NCBI RefSeq assembly: GCF_027213785.1
Contig: NZ_JAPWGO010000004.1
Span: 1 to 64,000 of the forward strand
DNA length: 64,000 nt
Reading direction: 5' to 3'
DNA from: Limimaricola sp. G21655-S1
Lineage (GTDB): Bacteria; Pseudomonadota; Alphaproteobacteria; Rhodobacterales; Rhodobacteraceae
The position numbers were made by a program, and so were the translations under genes. Shown here piece by piece: positions 26,685-36,807 of the stretch. Position 1 is the stretch's first letter, and the number at the start of each line of letters is the position of its first letter. The notes under the pieces are model-generated. The model was not told the DNA's origin. It was given only the letters and a program-made list of their open reading frames with translations, and did not search any database.

Positions 26685-29126
26685 ATGACCAAGAAACTCG
26701 TCGTCATCGGCGCCGGCATGGCCTCGGGCCGGATGCTGGAAAGCCTGATCGAGAGCGACCCCGCCGCCTACGAGATCACGCTGTTCAACGCCGAGCCGCG
26801 CGGCAACTACAACCGGCTGATGCTCTCGCCGGTGCTGTCAGGCGAAAAGACCTATGCCGAGATCGTCACCCATGACGACCACTGGTACGAGACCCATGGC
26901 ATTGCCTGCCGCTTCGGCGAGCGGGTGGTCGAGATCGACCGCGACCGCAAGATCGTCGTCGGCGAGAAGGGCGCGGTGCCCTATGACAAGCTCGTCATCG
27001 CCACCGGCTCCGACCCCTTCATGATCCCGCTGCCGGGTCACGACCTCGAAGGCGTGATCCCCTACCGCGATCTCGAAGACACCGAGCGGATGATGGGCCT
27101 CTCGGCCAAACCGGACGCGAAGGCGGTGGTGATCGGCGGCGGTCTCCTCGGGCTTGAGGCGGCCGCCGGCATGGCCGCGCGTGGCGTCGACGTGACCGTC
27201 GTGCACATCATGGGCCACCTGATGGAGCGCCAGCTCGACGAGGCGGCGGGGTATCTCCTGCGCCGCGCCCTGACCGACAAGGGCATCAAGGTGATGTGCT
27301 CGGCCAACTCCAAGGAGATCCTGGGCGAGAACGGCCATGTGAAGGCGCTCATGCTCGACGACGGCACCGAGCTGCCTTGCGACCTGCTGGTGATGGCGGT
27401 GGGCATCCGGCCCAGCGTCGCGCTCGCGAAATCCGCCGGCCTTGCGATCGGGCGCGGCGTGCATGTCGACGACCGGATGGTGACCTCCGACGCGGACGTC
27501 CTGGCCTTGGGCGAATGCGTCGAACACAACGGCGCGGTCTTCGGCCTCGTGGCACCCCTTTACGATCAGGCCAAGGTGCTGGCGCAGACGCTTCTGGGCC
27601 GCGACGCGGCGTTCCAGCCCAAGGAGGTGGCGACCAAGCTCAAGGTCACGGGCTGCGACCTGTTCTCGGCGGGTGATTTCACGGAAGGCGAGGGGCGGGA
27701 GGACATCGTGTTCCGCGACCCGGCACGCGGCGTCTACAAACGCCTCGTGCTGGAAGGCGAGCGGCTGATCGGCGCGGTGATGTATGGCGACACCGCCGAT
27801 GGGGCGTGGTTCCACGGTCTCATCAAGGACCGCGAGGACGTCTCGGAAATGCGCGACACGCTGATCTTCGGGCCCGCCTTTCAAGGTGGCGCCCAAGCGG
27901 ACCCTATGGCGGCCGTTGCAGCCTTACCGGCTGACGCAGAGATCTGCGGCTGCAACGGCGTGTGCAAGGGTCGGATCGTGGAAGCCGTCGAGGGTGGCGC
28001 CACGACCATCGAGGATGTTCGCGCCGTGACCAAGGCCTCGGGCTCCTGCGGCACCTGCACCGGGTTGGTCGAGCAGGTCATGGCACTCAGCCTCGGCGAT
28101 GATTTCGTCATGCCGACGGCCAAGCCGGTCTGCGGCTGCACCGACCTCACCCATGAGGATGTCCGCCGCCTGATCAAGGCGCAGGAGTTGAAGTCGCAGC
28201 CCGCCGTCTGGCAGGAACTGGGCTGGAGCACGCCCAATGGCTGCCATGTCTGCCGCCCGGCGGTGAACTACTACCTGCTGGCCGATTGGCCGCTCGAATA
28301 TCAGGACGACCCGCAGAGCCGTTTCGTCAACGAGCGCAACCACGCCAACATCCAGAAGGACGGCACTTATTCGGTGGTGCCCCGGATGTGGGGCGGGCTC
28401 ACCAACGCGCGCGAGCTGCGGGCCATCGCCGATGCCGCCGACAAGTACGGCGTGCCGACGGTCAAGGTGACGGGCGGCCAGCGCATCGATCTTCTGGGCG
28501 TGCGCAAGGAGGACCTGCCCGCCATGTGGGCCGATCTGAACGAGGCCGGGCTGGTCTCGGGGCACGCCTATTCCAAGGGTCTCAGGACGGTGAAGACCTG
28601 TGTCGGGCGCGAGCATTGTCGCTTCGGCACGCAGGACAGCACCGGGCTCGGCGTGAAACTCGAAAAGCGGCTCTGGGGCTCGTGGACGCCGCACAAGGTC
28701 AAGCTCGCGGTGTCGGGCTGCCCGCGCAACTGCGCCGAGGCGACCTGCAAGGATCTGGGCATCGTCTGCGTCGACAGCGGCTTCGAGATCGGCGTCGGTG
28801 GCGCGGCTGGCATGGACCTCAAGGAGATCCAGCCGCTGGTGAAGGTCGCGACCGAGGCTGAGGCCGAGGAATGGTCGGTGGCCTTCGTGCAGCTCTACCG
28901 CGAGCATGCCAAGTATCTCGACCGGCCCTACAAGTGGATCGCCAAGGTCGGCATGGACTGGGTGCGCGAGGCGCTGTCGAACGCAACGGAGCGCGCGGCG
29001 CTCGTGGCGCGCTTCGACCTGAGCCAGACGATCTATCAAAAGGACCCCTGGGCCGAGCGGGCCGAACCGGCGGCTGCGCGCCGCTTCCAGCCGCTGGCCG
29101 ATCTCACGCTGGAGGCTGCGGAATGA
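26685..29126 (+). CDS. nirB: NirB, assimilatory nitrite reductase large subunit
   Basis: An 813-residue NAD(P)H-dependent nitrite reductase that reduces nitrite to ammonium. Domains: FAD/NAD Rossmann part (1-400, VVIGAGMASGRMLE and GGGLLGLEAAAG), two BFD-like [2Fe-2S] segments (CGCNGVCKG ... GSCGTC near 420-455, then CGC ... GCHVCRP near 480-525), then the siroheme/[4Fe-4S] domain with cysteines in TCVGREHC (~640) and GCPRNC (~680). ATG 26685 is preferred, with GGAG eight bases upstream; a GTG at 26676 in the same frame overlaps the ATPase stop and is the alternative. It overlaps nirD by four bases. Confidence 0.94.
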   Translation: MTKKLVVIGAGMASGRMLESLIESDPAAYEITLFNAEPRGNYNRLMLSPVLSGEKTYAEIVTHDDHWYETHGIACRFGERVVEIDRDRKIVVGEKGAVPYDKLVIATGSDPFMIPLPGHDLEGVIPYRDLEDTERMMGLSAKPDAKAVVIGGGLLGLEAAAGMAARGVDVTVVHIMGHLMERQLDEAAGYLLRRALTDKGIKVMCSANSKEILGENGHVKALMLDDGTELPCDLLVMAVGIRPSVALAKSAGLAIGRGVHVDDRMVTSDADVLALGECVEHNGAVFGLVAPLYDQAKVLAQTLLGRDAAFQPKEVATKLKVTGCDLFSAGDFTEGEGREDIVFRDPARGVYKRLVLEGERLIGAVMYGDTADGAWFHGLIKDREDVSEMRDTLIFGPAFQGGAQADPMAAVAALPADAEICGCNGVCKGRIVEAVEGGATTIEDVRAVTKASGSCGTCTGLVEQVMALSLGDDFVMPTAKPVCGCTDLTHEDVRRLIKAQELKSQPAVWQELGWSTPNGCHVCRPAVNYYLLADWPLEYQDDPQSRFVNERNHANIQKDGTYSVVPRMWGGLTNARELRAIADAADKYGVPTVKVTGGQRIDLLGVRKEDLPAMWADLNEAGLVSGHAYSKGLRTVKTCVGREHCRFGTQDSTGLGVKLEKRLWGSWTPHKVKLAVSGCPRNCAEATCKDLGIVCVDSGFEIGVGGAAGMDLKEIQPLVKVATEAEAEEWSVAFVQLYREHAKYLDRPYKWIAKVGMDWVREALSNATERAALVARFDLSQTIYQKDPWAERAEPAAARRFQPLADLTLEAAE

Positions 29127-29455
29127 GTTGGATCGATGTGGGCGCTCTCGAGGACATCCCGCTGCGCGGCGCGCGGCTGGTCAAGACGCCGGTCGGCTGC
29201 GTGGCGCTGTTCCGCACCGGTGAAGCGGAGGTCTTCGCCGCCTCCGACCGCTGCCCGCACAAGGGGGGGCCGCTGTCCGAGGGCATCGTGCATGGCCGCG
29301 CCGTGACCTGCCCGCTGCATAACTGGGTGTTCAGCCTGGAAACCGGCGAGGCGCAGGGCGCGGATGAGGGCTCGATCCCGACCTATCCGCTGCGCGTGGA
29401 GAACGGACGGCTGCTGCTGGACGGCGACGCGGTGGGCCGCAGGGCGGCGGCATGA
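29123..29455 (+). CDS. nirD: NirD, nitrite reductase small subunit
   Basis: A 110-residue Rieske-type [2Fe-2S] subunit of assimilatory nitrite reductase. The cluster motifs are both complete: RCPHKGGPLSEG (CxH) and TCPLHNWVF (CxxH). Many NirD proteins have lost these ligands, so a real cluster is likely here. The start overlaps nirB and the stop overlaps nasA (ATGA at both ends), showing tight coupling within the operon. Cytoplasmic. Confidence 0.93.
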   Translation: MSWIDVGALEDIPLRGARLVKTPVGCVALFRTGEAEVFAASDRCPHKGGPLSEGIVHGRAVTCPLHNWVFSLETGEAQGADEGSIPTYPLRVENGRLLLDGDAVGRRAAA

Positions 29456-32106
29456 CCGGGCCCGCGCATCTCTCCGCGCAGCCCGGCGAGATCCGCACCA
29501 CCTGCGCCTATTGCGGGGTCGGCTGCGGCGTGCTCGCCAAGCCGGACGGGCAGGGCGGCCTGACGGTGCGCGGCGACCCGGACCACCCTGCCAACCGCGG
29601 ACGGCTCTGCTCCAAGGGCACGGCGCTGGGCGAGACGATGGGTCACAAGGACCGGCTTCTGTACCCGGTGATCGATGGCGCGCGAGCGGATTGGGACACG
29701 GCGCTCGACCATGTGGCCGAGCGGTTCCGCGAGACCATCGCGGAACATGGCCCCGACAGCGTCGCCTTCTACGTCTCGGGGCAGATGACCACCGAGGATT
29801 ACTACGTCGCCAACAAGCTGATGAAGGGCTTCATCGGCTCTGCCAATATCGACACCAATTCGCGGCTCTGCATGGCCTCGACGGTGGCGGGTCACAAGCG
29901 CGCCTTCGGCACCGACACCGTGCCGGGCAACTATGAGGATCTCGAACTCGCGGATCTCGTCGTGCTGACCGGCTCCAACCTCGCCTGGTGCCACCCGGTG
30001 CTGTACCAGCGCATCGTCGCCGCCAAGGCCGAACGGCCCGCGATGCGCGTCGTCGTCATCGACCCGCGCCGCACCGCCACCTGCGACATCGCCGACCTGC
30101 ACCTCGCCATCGCGCCGGGGGCGGACGTGGCGCTGTTCAACGCGCTGCTTTCGCAGATCGACCGGCGCGGCGCCCGCGACCCGCGCTTCGCGCGCCATCT
30201 CGACAGCATGGAAGAGGCACTGGCCGCCGCCCATGCGGAGGACGTGTCGCGCACCGGGCTGAGTTCGGCGCAGATCGCCGCCTTCTGCGACATGTGGATC
30301 GGCACCGAAAAGGTCGTCACCGTGTTCAGCCAAGGCGTGAACCAGTCGACATCGGGTACCGACAAGGTGAACGCGATCCTCAACTGCCACCTTGCCACGG
30401 GCCGCATCGGCCGCCCCGGCATGGGACCGTTCAGCGTCACCGGCCAGCCCAACGCCATGGGCGGGCGCGAGGTCGGCGGGCTGGCCAACACGCTGGCGTG
30501 CCATCTCGACATCGAGAATGATACGCATCGCGATGCGGTGCAGGCCTTCTGGGCCGCTCCCGCGATGCCGGAAGGCACCGGTCTCAAGGCCGTCGACATG
30601 TTCCGCGCCGTCGAGGAGGGGCGCATCAAGGCGCTCTGGATCATCTGTACCAACCCCGCCGTCTCGATGCCCGAGGCGGACCGGGTGCGCGATGCCATCG
30701 CCGGCTGCGATTTCGTCGTGGTGAGCGACATCACCGATCGCACCGACACCGCGCGGCTGGCGCATGTGCTGCTGCCCGCCGCCGGTTGGGGCGAGCGCGA
30801 CGGCTCCGTCACCAACTCGGACCGCACGATCAGCCGCCAGCGCGCCGTGCTGCCGCCGCCGGGCGAGGCGCGGCCAGACTGGGCGATCCTCGCCGAAGTC
30901 GGCCGTCGCATGGGCTGGGCCAAGGCTTTCGACTGGCCGGATGCGGCGGCGGTGTTTCGCGAACATGCGGCGCTGTCGGGCATCGCCGGGCGCCTCGGCG
31001 GTGATTTCGACATTTCCGATCACGCGGCGCTAGACGCGCAGGGCTACGCTGCGCTGGCACCGTTCCGCTGGCCCGCCGCGGGCACCCGGCAGGGCGGGCG
31101 GTTCTTCGGCGATGGCCGGTTCTTCACGCCCTCTGGGCGGGGCCGGATGATCCCGGTCAGCGCGCGTGCCTTGGCCATCGAGACCTGCGAGGCGCGCCCG
31201 TTCCGGCTCAACACCGGGCGCATCCGGGACCAGTGGCACACCATGACCCGCACTGGGCGCGCGGCGCGGCTCAATCGGCACATGGGCGAGCCCTTCGTCG
31301 AGATCCACCCGAACGACGCCGCGCGCCTCGGCCTCGCCCCCGCGGGGCTCGCGGAACTGCGCGGCGCCACGGGTCGCGCCGTGCTGCGGGTACTCGTGAC
31401 CGACCGGGTGCGCGAGGGCGAGGTCTTCGCGCCGATCCATTGGAGCAGTGACACCGCGCCCACGGGCCGCGTCGACGCGCTGGTGGCGGCTTGGACCGAT
31501 CCGGTTTCGGGCCAGCCAGAAAGCAAGGCGGCGGCGGTCTCCGTCGCGCCCTATGCCGCAGGCTGGTTCGGCTTCGCGGTCTCGGCCTCGCGTCCCGAGC
31601 CTGACTGCGGCTACTGGGCGCGCAGCCGGGGTGCCGACGGCTGGCAGGTCGAGATGGCCGGACCCGACGCGCCGGCGGACTGGGAGGCCGAAGCGCGGCG
31701 AATGTTCGACCTGCCCGATGCCGAGATCGTCCGGGTCTCCGACCCGGCGCGCGGGCTGGAGCGGCTGGCCTTGGTCGAGGAGGGCCGCCTGCGCGCGGCG
31801 CTGTTCGTCTCGCGCGAGCCGGTGGCGCTGTCGCGCGCGCATCTCGCGGGGCTCTTGGGACAGGACGGCGCCGAGGCGCTGGCCGGGCGCGCGGCGGCTG
31901 GGCGCGCCGATCCCGGCCCGGTGCTCTGCGCCTGTCTCAATGTCGGGGTGAACACGATCCGCGCGGCGATCGCCGATGGACGCGCGACGAGCCTCGACGC
32001 CATCGCGGCGGCACTCGGCGCGGGCAGCAATTGCGGCTCCTGCCGCCCGGAGATCGCGGCGCTCCTCGCCATGGCGCAGCCCGTGCCGCGGCCCGAAGCC
32101 GCCTGA
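29452..32106 (+). CDS. nasA: NasA, assimilatory nitrate reductase catalytic subunit
   Basis: An 884-residue molybdopterin oxidoreductase (bis-MGD) that reduces nitrate to nitrite in the cytoplasm. The N-terminal [4Fe-4S] motif is [10 protein letters not shown] near residue 17 with a further cysteine in GRLCSKG. The molybdenum ligand is expected in [12 protein letters not shown]. The dinucleotide-binding domain covers about 590-720. A C-terminal BFD-like [2Fe-2S] domain ([12 protein letters not shown] ~825, NCGSCRPE ~860) should receive electrons. It is the last operon gene and is followed by a strong hairpin. No separate electron-donor gene is in the operon. Confidence 0.95.
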   Translation: MTGPAHLSAQPGEIRTTCAYCGVGCGVLAKPDGQGGLTVRGDPDHPANRGRLCSKGTALGETMGHKDRLLYPVIDGARADWDTALDHVAERFRETIAEHGPDSVAFYVSGQMTTEDYYVANKLMKGFIGSANIDTNSRLCMASTVAGHKRAFGTDTVPGNYEDLELADLVVLTGSNLAWCHPVLYQRIVAAKAERPAMRVVVIDPRRTATCDIADLHLAIAPGADVALFNALLSQIDRRGARDPRFARHLDSMEEALAAAHAEDVSRTGLSSAQIAAFCDMWIGTEKVVTVFSQGVNQSTSGTDKVNAILNCHLATGRIGRPGMGPFSVTGQPNAMGGREVGGLANTLACHLDIENDTHRDAVQAFWAAPAMPEGTGLKAVDMFRAVEEGRIKALWIICTNPAVSMPEADRVRDAIAGCDFVVVSDITDRTDTARLAHVLLPAAGWGERDGSVTNSDRTISRQRAVLPPPGEARPDWAILAEVGRRMGWAKAFDWPDAAAVFREHAALSGIAGRLGGDFDISDHAALDAQGYAALAPFRWPAAGTRQGGRFFGDGRFFTPSGRGRMIPVSARALAIETCEARPFRLNTGRIRDQWHTMTRTGRAARLNRHMGEPFVEIHPNDAARLGLAPAGLAELRGATGRAVLRVLVTDRVREGEVFAPIHWSSDTAPTGRVDALVAAWTDPVSGQPESKAAAVSVAPYAAGWFGFAVSASRPEPDCGYWARSRGADGWQVEMAGPDAPADWEAEARRMFDLPDAEIVRVSDPARGLERLALVEEGRLRAALFVSREPVALSRAHLAGLLGQDGAEALAGRAAAGRADPGPVLCACLNVGVNTIRAAIADGRATSLDAIAAALGAGSNCGSCRPEIAALLAMAQPVPRPEAA

Positions 32107-32111
32107 GACGA

Positions 32112-32144
32112 CGCGGCCCGCCCCCGAATACGGGGCGGGCCGCG
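32112..32144 (+). terminator. Terminator-like hairpin after nasA
   Basis: CGCGGCCCGCCCC pairs with GGGGCGGGCCGCG (13 bp, loop CGAATAC). It lies directly after the nasA stop, with only a weak T-rich stretch downstream (CCAATTCCCTTTAT). Confidence 0.7.
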
Positions 32145-32213
32145 CCAATTCCCTTTATGCCGGGGCCGCTTCTGGTCATACCTTCTCCGAGCCGAACCGG
32201 AGGAGTGACATCG

Positions 32214-32651
32214 ATGGCCGCACGGATCTGCATTCTCAACGGGCCGAACCTGAACCTGCTGGGAAAGCGGCAGCCCGAGATCTACGGGCACGACACGCTC
32301 GAGGATGTCGGTCGCGCCTGCGCGGCGCTGGCGGCCGAGCTGGGGCTGGAGACGGAGATGTTCCAGTCAAACCACGAGGGCGAGATCATCGACCGGATCC
32401 ACCGCGCTCGCGAGGATGCGGCGGGGATCATCATCAACCCGGCCGCCTATACCCACACCTCGGTCGCGATTCTCGATGCGCTCAACGCCTTCGAGGGACC
32501 GGTGCTGGAGGTGCATATCTCCAACGTCCACAAACGCGAGAGCTTTCGCCATCACTCCTACGTCTCGCTGCGCGCCGAGGGGGTGATCGCGGGCTTCGGC
32601 GTGCAGGGCTACGAACTGGCGCTGCGGCGGATGGCGAGGCTGCTGGCCTGA
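32214..32651 (+). CDS. aroQ: AroQ, type II 3-dehydroquinate dehydratase
   Basis: A 145-residue type II dehydroquinase that converts 3-dehydroquinate to 3-dehydroshikimate in aromatic amino-acid synthesis. It shows the family blocks [19 protein letters not shown] (the mobile-loop region with the catalytic Tyr), [31 protein letters not shown] (His and Arg of the active site) and [15 protein letters not shown]. The ATG at 32214 follows AGGAG at 32201-32205. Single-gene unit between two hairpins, unrelated to the nitrate genes in function. Confidence 0.96.
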   Translation: MAARICILNGPNLNLLGKRQPEIYGHDTLEDVGRACAALAAELGLETEMFQSNHEGEIIDRIHRAREDAAGIIINPAAYTHTSVAILDALNAFEGPVLEVHISNVHKRESFRHHSYVSLRAEGVIAGFGVQGYELALRRMARLLA

Positions 32652-32658
32652 TCCTTGC

Positions 32659-32686
32659 CGTCCCGGCCCCCGAGGGGGCCGGGACG
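32659..32686. terminator. Bidirectional terminator-like hairpin after aroQ
   Basis: CGTCCCGGCCCC, loop CGAG, GGGGCCGGGACG: a 12-bp perfect stem between aroQ and the oppositely oriented RND permease gene (ends at 32695). No long U-run on either side. Confidence 0.7.
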
Positions 32687-32694
32687 AAACCGCC

Positions 32695-35600
32695 TCAGGC
32701 GGGAACGGCGGCCGTAGCCCGCGCGCGCCTATCGCCACGGGAGAAGAACAGGTCGTAGAAGACCGGCGCCGCGATCAGCGTCAGCACGCTGGCGAAGGCG
32801 AGGCCGCCCATGATCGTCACCGCCATCGACACGAAGAACGCGTCCGAGAGCAGCGGCAGCATGCCGAGGATCGTTGTCGCCGCCGCCAGCACCACGGGGC
32901 GCAGACGCGACACGCTGGCGGTGACGATCGCCTCGCGCAGGGGCACGCCCTCGGCCCGCACGAGGTCGATCTCCTCGACCAGCACGATGCCGTTCTTGAT
33001 CAGCATGCCCGAGAGCGACAGCAGGCCCAGAAGCGCCGTGAAGGTAAAGGGCAACCCGGTGCCCAACAGCCCCAGCGCCACGCCGTTGACCGACATCGGC
33101 ACCAAGAGCCAGATGATCACCGGCTGGCGGATCGCGTTGAACAGCAGAACCGAGATCAGCACCATCACCAGAAGCGAAAGCGGCAGCTGCTTGCCGAGGC
33201 TCTCCTGCGCATCGGCCGAGTTTTCGAACTCGCCGCCCCAGTGGAGCGCGTAGCCCGGGGGCACCTCGACCGCCTCGACCGCGGCGCGGACCTGCGCGAA
33301 GACCTCGGCGGCGGTGCGCTCGGGCGGGATGTCGGCGCCGACGGTCAGGGTGGGCACCCGGTCGCGGCGATGCACCAGCGTGTCGCGCAGTTCGTGGCCG
33401 AGCCCGTCGATCACCTGCTCGATCGGCAGGAACTGCTGCGCGGTCTCCGACCAGATCGGCTGGTCGCGCAGCCCGGTCTCGGCATCACGCGGCTCGCGCA
33501 CCACGATCGGGATCAACCGCTCGCCCTCGCGATAGAGGCCACCCTCGATGCCATCCGTGGCGAAGCGCAGCACCGAGGCGACATCGTCGCGGTCGATCCC
33601 GGCGCTTTGCGCGCGCTCGGTCGCGTAATCGGGCCGGATCACCAGTTCGGGCTCGCGCCAATTGGTGCGTGGCTGCAGGATGTCGGGCGAGGCGTCCGCC
33701 ATCGCGGTGATCACCCGATCGCCGATCTCGCGCAGCATCTCAGGGTCGGGTCCCGAAACCCGCATCTCGATCGGATCGCCGCCGCCCGGGCCGAAGACCA
33801 GCCGCCTTGTCCGGAACTCGCCCTCGGGCAAAGCCTCGCGGCCGAATTCCTCGAGCGCGGTGGCCAGCGCCGGGATCTCGTCGATACCGTTGGTCCGGAT
33901 GATCATGTGCCCATAGCTCGGGTTGGACTTCTCGGCCGAGTAGGTGAGCATGAAGCGCGTCGCCCCGCCGCCGGCATAGCTGGTGTAGGAAACCACCTCG
34001 TCGCGTTCCGCGAGCCAGGCCTCGACCTGCGCCAGGTCGCTGGCGGTCTGCTGCACCGTGCTGCCCTGTGGCAGCTTGTAATGCACGAAGAAGAGCGGCG
34101 TGTTGGAGTTGGGGAAGAACTGCTGCCGGACCTGTCCGAAGCCCGCGAAGCAGACCACGGTGATCCCGATCAGCGCCGCCACCACAAGCCAGCGCGCGCG
34201 CAGCGCGCCGCGCAGCGTCGCGGCATAGGCGCGGAACAGCGCACCCTCATAGGCGCCGGCACCGCCCGCTTCGCCGCGCTTGAAGAAGTAGTGCCCGAGC
34301 AGCGGCGTCACGGTGATCGCCAGCACCCAGCTCAGCAGCAGCGAGATGCCGATCACCGCGAAGAGCGAGAACATGAACTCGCCGGTGGCGTCCGGCGACA
34401 GTCCGATCCCCGCGAAGGCCATGATGCCGATCACCGTGGCACCCAGGAGTGGCACCTGCGTCTTGCCCGCCGTCTCGCCCGCCGCCCGCCGGGAGGACTG
34501 GCCGCCCAGCATCGCGATCTGCATCCCCTCGGCCACCACGATGGCGTTGTCGACCAGCATGCCCATCGCGATGATCAGCGCGCCGAGCGAGATCCGCTCC
34601 ATCTCGATCGCGAAGATCGCCATGAAGAACAGCGTGCCGACCACGGTGAGCAGCAGCGTCACGCCGACCACCACCGCCGCGCGCCAGCCCATGAACAGCG
34701 CCAGCACCGCCACCACGATGCCGACCGACATGGCGAGGTTGACGAGGAAGGCGTTCGACGCCTCCTCGACCACCTCGTGCTGCTGGTAGATCGGGTGCAG
34801 CTCGACGCCCGCGGGCATCTCGGCGAACAGCGTGGCGAGCCGGGCATCGACGCGCTTGCCGACCTCGACGATGTTCTCGGTCGACAGGCCGGCGACGCCG
34901 AAGGTGAATGCCTCGGTTCCGTCATGGCGCACGATCAGCGAAGGTTGCTCGACCCGGCCGCGATACACCTCGGCCACGTCATAAAGGTTGATCACCTCGC
35001 CGCCGACCCCGACCGAGAGACCGGAGATCTCCGATACGCTGTCGGAGCCCTCGGGCGCTTCGATCACGGTGCGCTGGCCGCCCGTCTCGACGGTGCCGGC
35101 CGGCACCACCGAATCCGCCTCCGAGATCGCGCCGAGCACCGACTGGACCGGCAGGTTCTGCGCCACTGACAGCGCGAGGTCGGGCTCGACGAAGATCGCC
35201 TCCTGCGGCAGCCCCGCGAGATCGACATCGGCCACGCCCTCGACCGCCAGCAGCTCGCGCCGCAGATAGGTGGAAAGGCGATGGATCTCGGCATCCTCGA
35301 AGCCCGGCGCGGTGACGGCGTAGTAAAGGCCGAACACGTCGCCGAAGCTGTCATTGACCAGCGGCTCGTTCACCCCCGGCGGCAGATCCCGCGCCGCGTC
35401 CCGGATGCGCGCGCGCAGCTTGGTCCAGATGCCGGGCAGGGCGGAGCCGTCATAGGTGGATTTCATCTCTACCTCGATCAGCGAGACGCCGGGGCGATTG
35501 ACCGAGGTGATGCGGTCGACCTCGCCCATCTTCTGGATCGCGGATTCGAGCGGCTCGCTGACCTCCCGGGCGACCTGTTCGGCCGAGGCGCCGGGATAGG

Positions 35601-35748
35601 AGGTGGAGATCACGGCCGCCTTGATGGTGAAGGACGGGTCTTCGAGTCGGCCCAGCGTGGCGAAGCCCCAGATGCCGCCGAACAGGCAGCCGAGGATCAG
35701 CAGCCATGTCAGGATCGGCTTCTCGATCGATGCGCGTGCGATGTTCAT
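32695..35748 (-). CDS. RND efflux permease (AcrB/HAE1 family)
   Basis: A 1017-residue inner-membrane proton-driven efflux pump. It begins MNIARASIEKPILTWLLILG; the two large periplasmic loops lie after TM1 and TM7, and the TM4 proton-relay region has GMLVDNAIVVAEGM. The C-terminal half has LSGMLIKNGIVLVEEIDL. Length is normal for the family. The gene is 15 bases downstream of its adaptor gene, in a marR-adaptor-permease operon read leftward. No outer-membrane channel gene is present, so the pump probably borrows a TolC. Substrates are unknown. Confidence 0.93.
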   Translation of the reverse strand: MNIARASIEKPILTWLLILGCLFGGIWGFATLGRLEDPSFTIKAAVISTSYPGASAEQVAREVSEPLESAIQKMGEVDRITSVNRPGVSLIEVEMKSTYDGSALPGIWTKLRARIRDAARDLPPGVNEPLVNDSFGDVFGLYYAVTAPGFEDAEIHRLSTYLRRELLAVEGVADVDLAGLPQEAIFVEPDLALSVAQNLPVQSVLGAISEADSVVPAGTVETGGQRTVIEAPEGSDSVSEISGLSVGVGGEVINLYDVAEVYRGRVEQPSLIVRHDGTEAFTFGVAGLSTENIVEVGKRVDARLATLFAEMPAGVELHPIYQQHEVVEEASNAFLVNLAMSVGIVVAVLALFMGWRAAVVVGVTLLLTVVGTLFFMAIFAIEMERISLGALIIAMGMLVDNAIVVAEGMQIAMLGGQSSRRAAGETAGKTQVPLLGATVIGIMAFAGIGLSPDATGEFMFSLFAVIGISLLLSWVLAITVTPLLGHYFFKRGEAGGAGAYEGALFRAYAATLRGALRARWLVVAALIGITVVCFAGFGQVRQQFFPNSNTPLFFVHYKLPQGSTVQQTASDLAQVEAWLAERDEVVSYTSYAGGGATRFMLTYSAEKSNPSYGHMIIRTNGIDEIPALATALEEFGREALPEGEFRTRRLVFGPGGGDPIEMRVSGPDPEMLREIGDRVITAMADASPDILQPRTNWREPELVIRPDYATERAQSAGIDRDDVASVLRFATDGIEGGLYREGERLIPIVVREPRDAETGLRDQPIWSETAQQFLPIEQVIDGLGHELRDTLVHRRDRVPTLTVGADIPPERTAAEVFAQVRAAVEAVEVPPGYALHWGGEFENSADAQESLGKQLPLSLLVMVLISVLLFNAIRQPVIIWLLVPMSVNGVALGLLGTGLPFTFTALLGLLSLSGMLIKNGIVLVEEIDLVRAEGVPLREAIVTASVSRLRPVVLAAATTILGMLPLLSDAFFVSMAVTIMGGLAFASVLTLIAAPVFYDLFFSRGDRRARATAAVPA

Positions 35749-35763
35749 GCCTTGCGCTCCTGC

Positions 35764-36807
35764 TTACTGGGGAAAGCCGGTGAAGCGGCGTACCGCCTGA
35801 CCGTCTTCGAGCCGGGCCGCGCCCGCGGCGACGATCTCCTCGCCGCCCGAGAGCCCCTCGGTGACGATGAAGCCGCCATCTTCGGTGGGCTCGATCTCGA
35901 CCGGGTGAGCCGCGACCCGGGCACTCTCGTCGCCCTCCTCGAACAGCATCACCGAGACGCTGCCATCGGGGGCGGGGACCAGCGCGGCGGTCGGCACGGA
36001 GATCCCCCCGGCGCCGCCCGGCAGCTTTGCCGTGACCGTGACCGACGAGCCGGGCAGCACCTGCGGCGCTTTCTCGGCATCGAAGGAGAGGCTGAGCCGG
36101 AATGTCTGGCCCAGCGCGGTGGTGTGCGAGGTGACCTCGGCGATGCTCAGCGGATAGCTTTCGGTGCCGCCCGGAAAGCGGGCGCTCAGATCCATGTCCG
36201 GGTCGCGCCCGGCGCGCTGAAACAGGATCTCGGGCACCTCGATCTCGACCTGCAGCGCCGACATGTCGTGCAGCCGCGCGATCGGCGTGCCGGCCGAGAC
36301 GGTGGTGAAGTTGGCGACGAGACGCTCGGCGACCATCGCTTCGAACGGGGCTTCGAGGCTGGCCTTGTCGCGCGCGCGCTCGGCGTCGCGCACGCTCACC
36401 GCGGCCAGTTCCGCGGCGGTGCGCGCATCCTGAAGCGCCGCCTCGCTTACCGTGGAGCGGCTGAGCTGGCTCAGCCGCTCAAGCTCGCGGTCGGCCTGGG
36501 CCTGACGCAGCTTGGCTTGTTCGAGCGCCAGGTCGAAGGGTTCGGGGTCGAGCGCGGCCACGAGTCCGCCCTTGTCCACGGTCTCACCCTCGAGCACGGG
36601 GTATTCGACGATCTGCCCGTTGACCTGAAAGGCGAGTTCGACGGTCTGGCGCGCGGCGATCCGGCCGAAGAACTGACGGCTGATGCCCGCGCTTTCGGCC
36701 TCGACCGTCATCAGCTTCACGGGGCGAGGCGTGTCCTGCGCCTGTTGCGCGGCCAGCTGGCCCGCACCGAGCGCGAGCAGCGCGGCGAGGAGGAACATAC
36801 GTGTCAT
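35764..36807 (-). CDS. RND efflux periplasmic adaptor (MFP)
   Basis: A 347-residue membrane-fusion protein. A signal peptide is visible (MTRMFLLAALLALGAGQLAA). The order is lipoyl-like half (FFGRIAARQTVELAFQVNGQI), coiled-coil hairpin (about residues 85-140, rich in Ala/Glu/Arg), and barrel-sandwich part (FEAMVAERLVANFTTVSAGTPIARLHD). It links the permease to an outer-membrane channel. The frame is open further upstream through marR, but the ATG at 36807 overlaps the marR stop (ATGA) and gives the signal peptide, so this start is well supported. Confidence 0.9.
   Translation of the reverse strand: MTRMFLLAALLALGAGQLAAQQAQDTPRPVKLMTVEAESAGISRQFFGRIAARQTVELAFQVNGQIVEYPVLEGETVDKGGLVAALDPEPFDLALEQAKLRQAQADRELERLSQLSRSTVSEAALQDARTAAELAAVSVRDAERARDKASLEAPFEAMVAERLVANFTTVSAGTPIARLHDMSALQVEIEVPEILFQRAGRDPDMDLSARFPGGTESYPLSIAEVTSHTTALGQTFRLSLSFDAEKAPQVLPGSSVTVTAKLPGGAGGISVPTAALVPAPDGSVSVMLFEEGDESARVAAHPVEIEPTEDGGFIVTEGLSGGEEIVAAGAARLEDGQAVRRFTGFPQ

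Noticed and set aside
33241-35169. Plus-strand open frame of 642 codons opposite the RND permease
   Set aside because: Low-complexity Arg/His/Asp-rich translation on the strand opposite a clear RND pump; shadow of the real gene.
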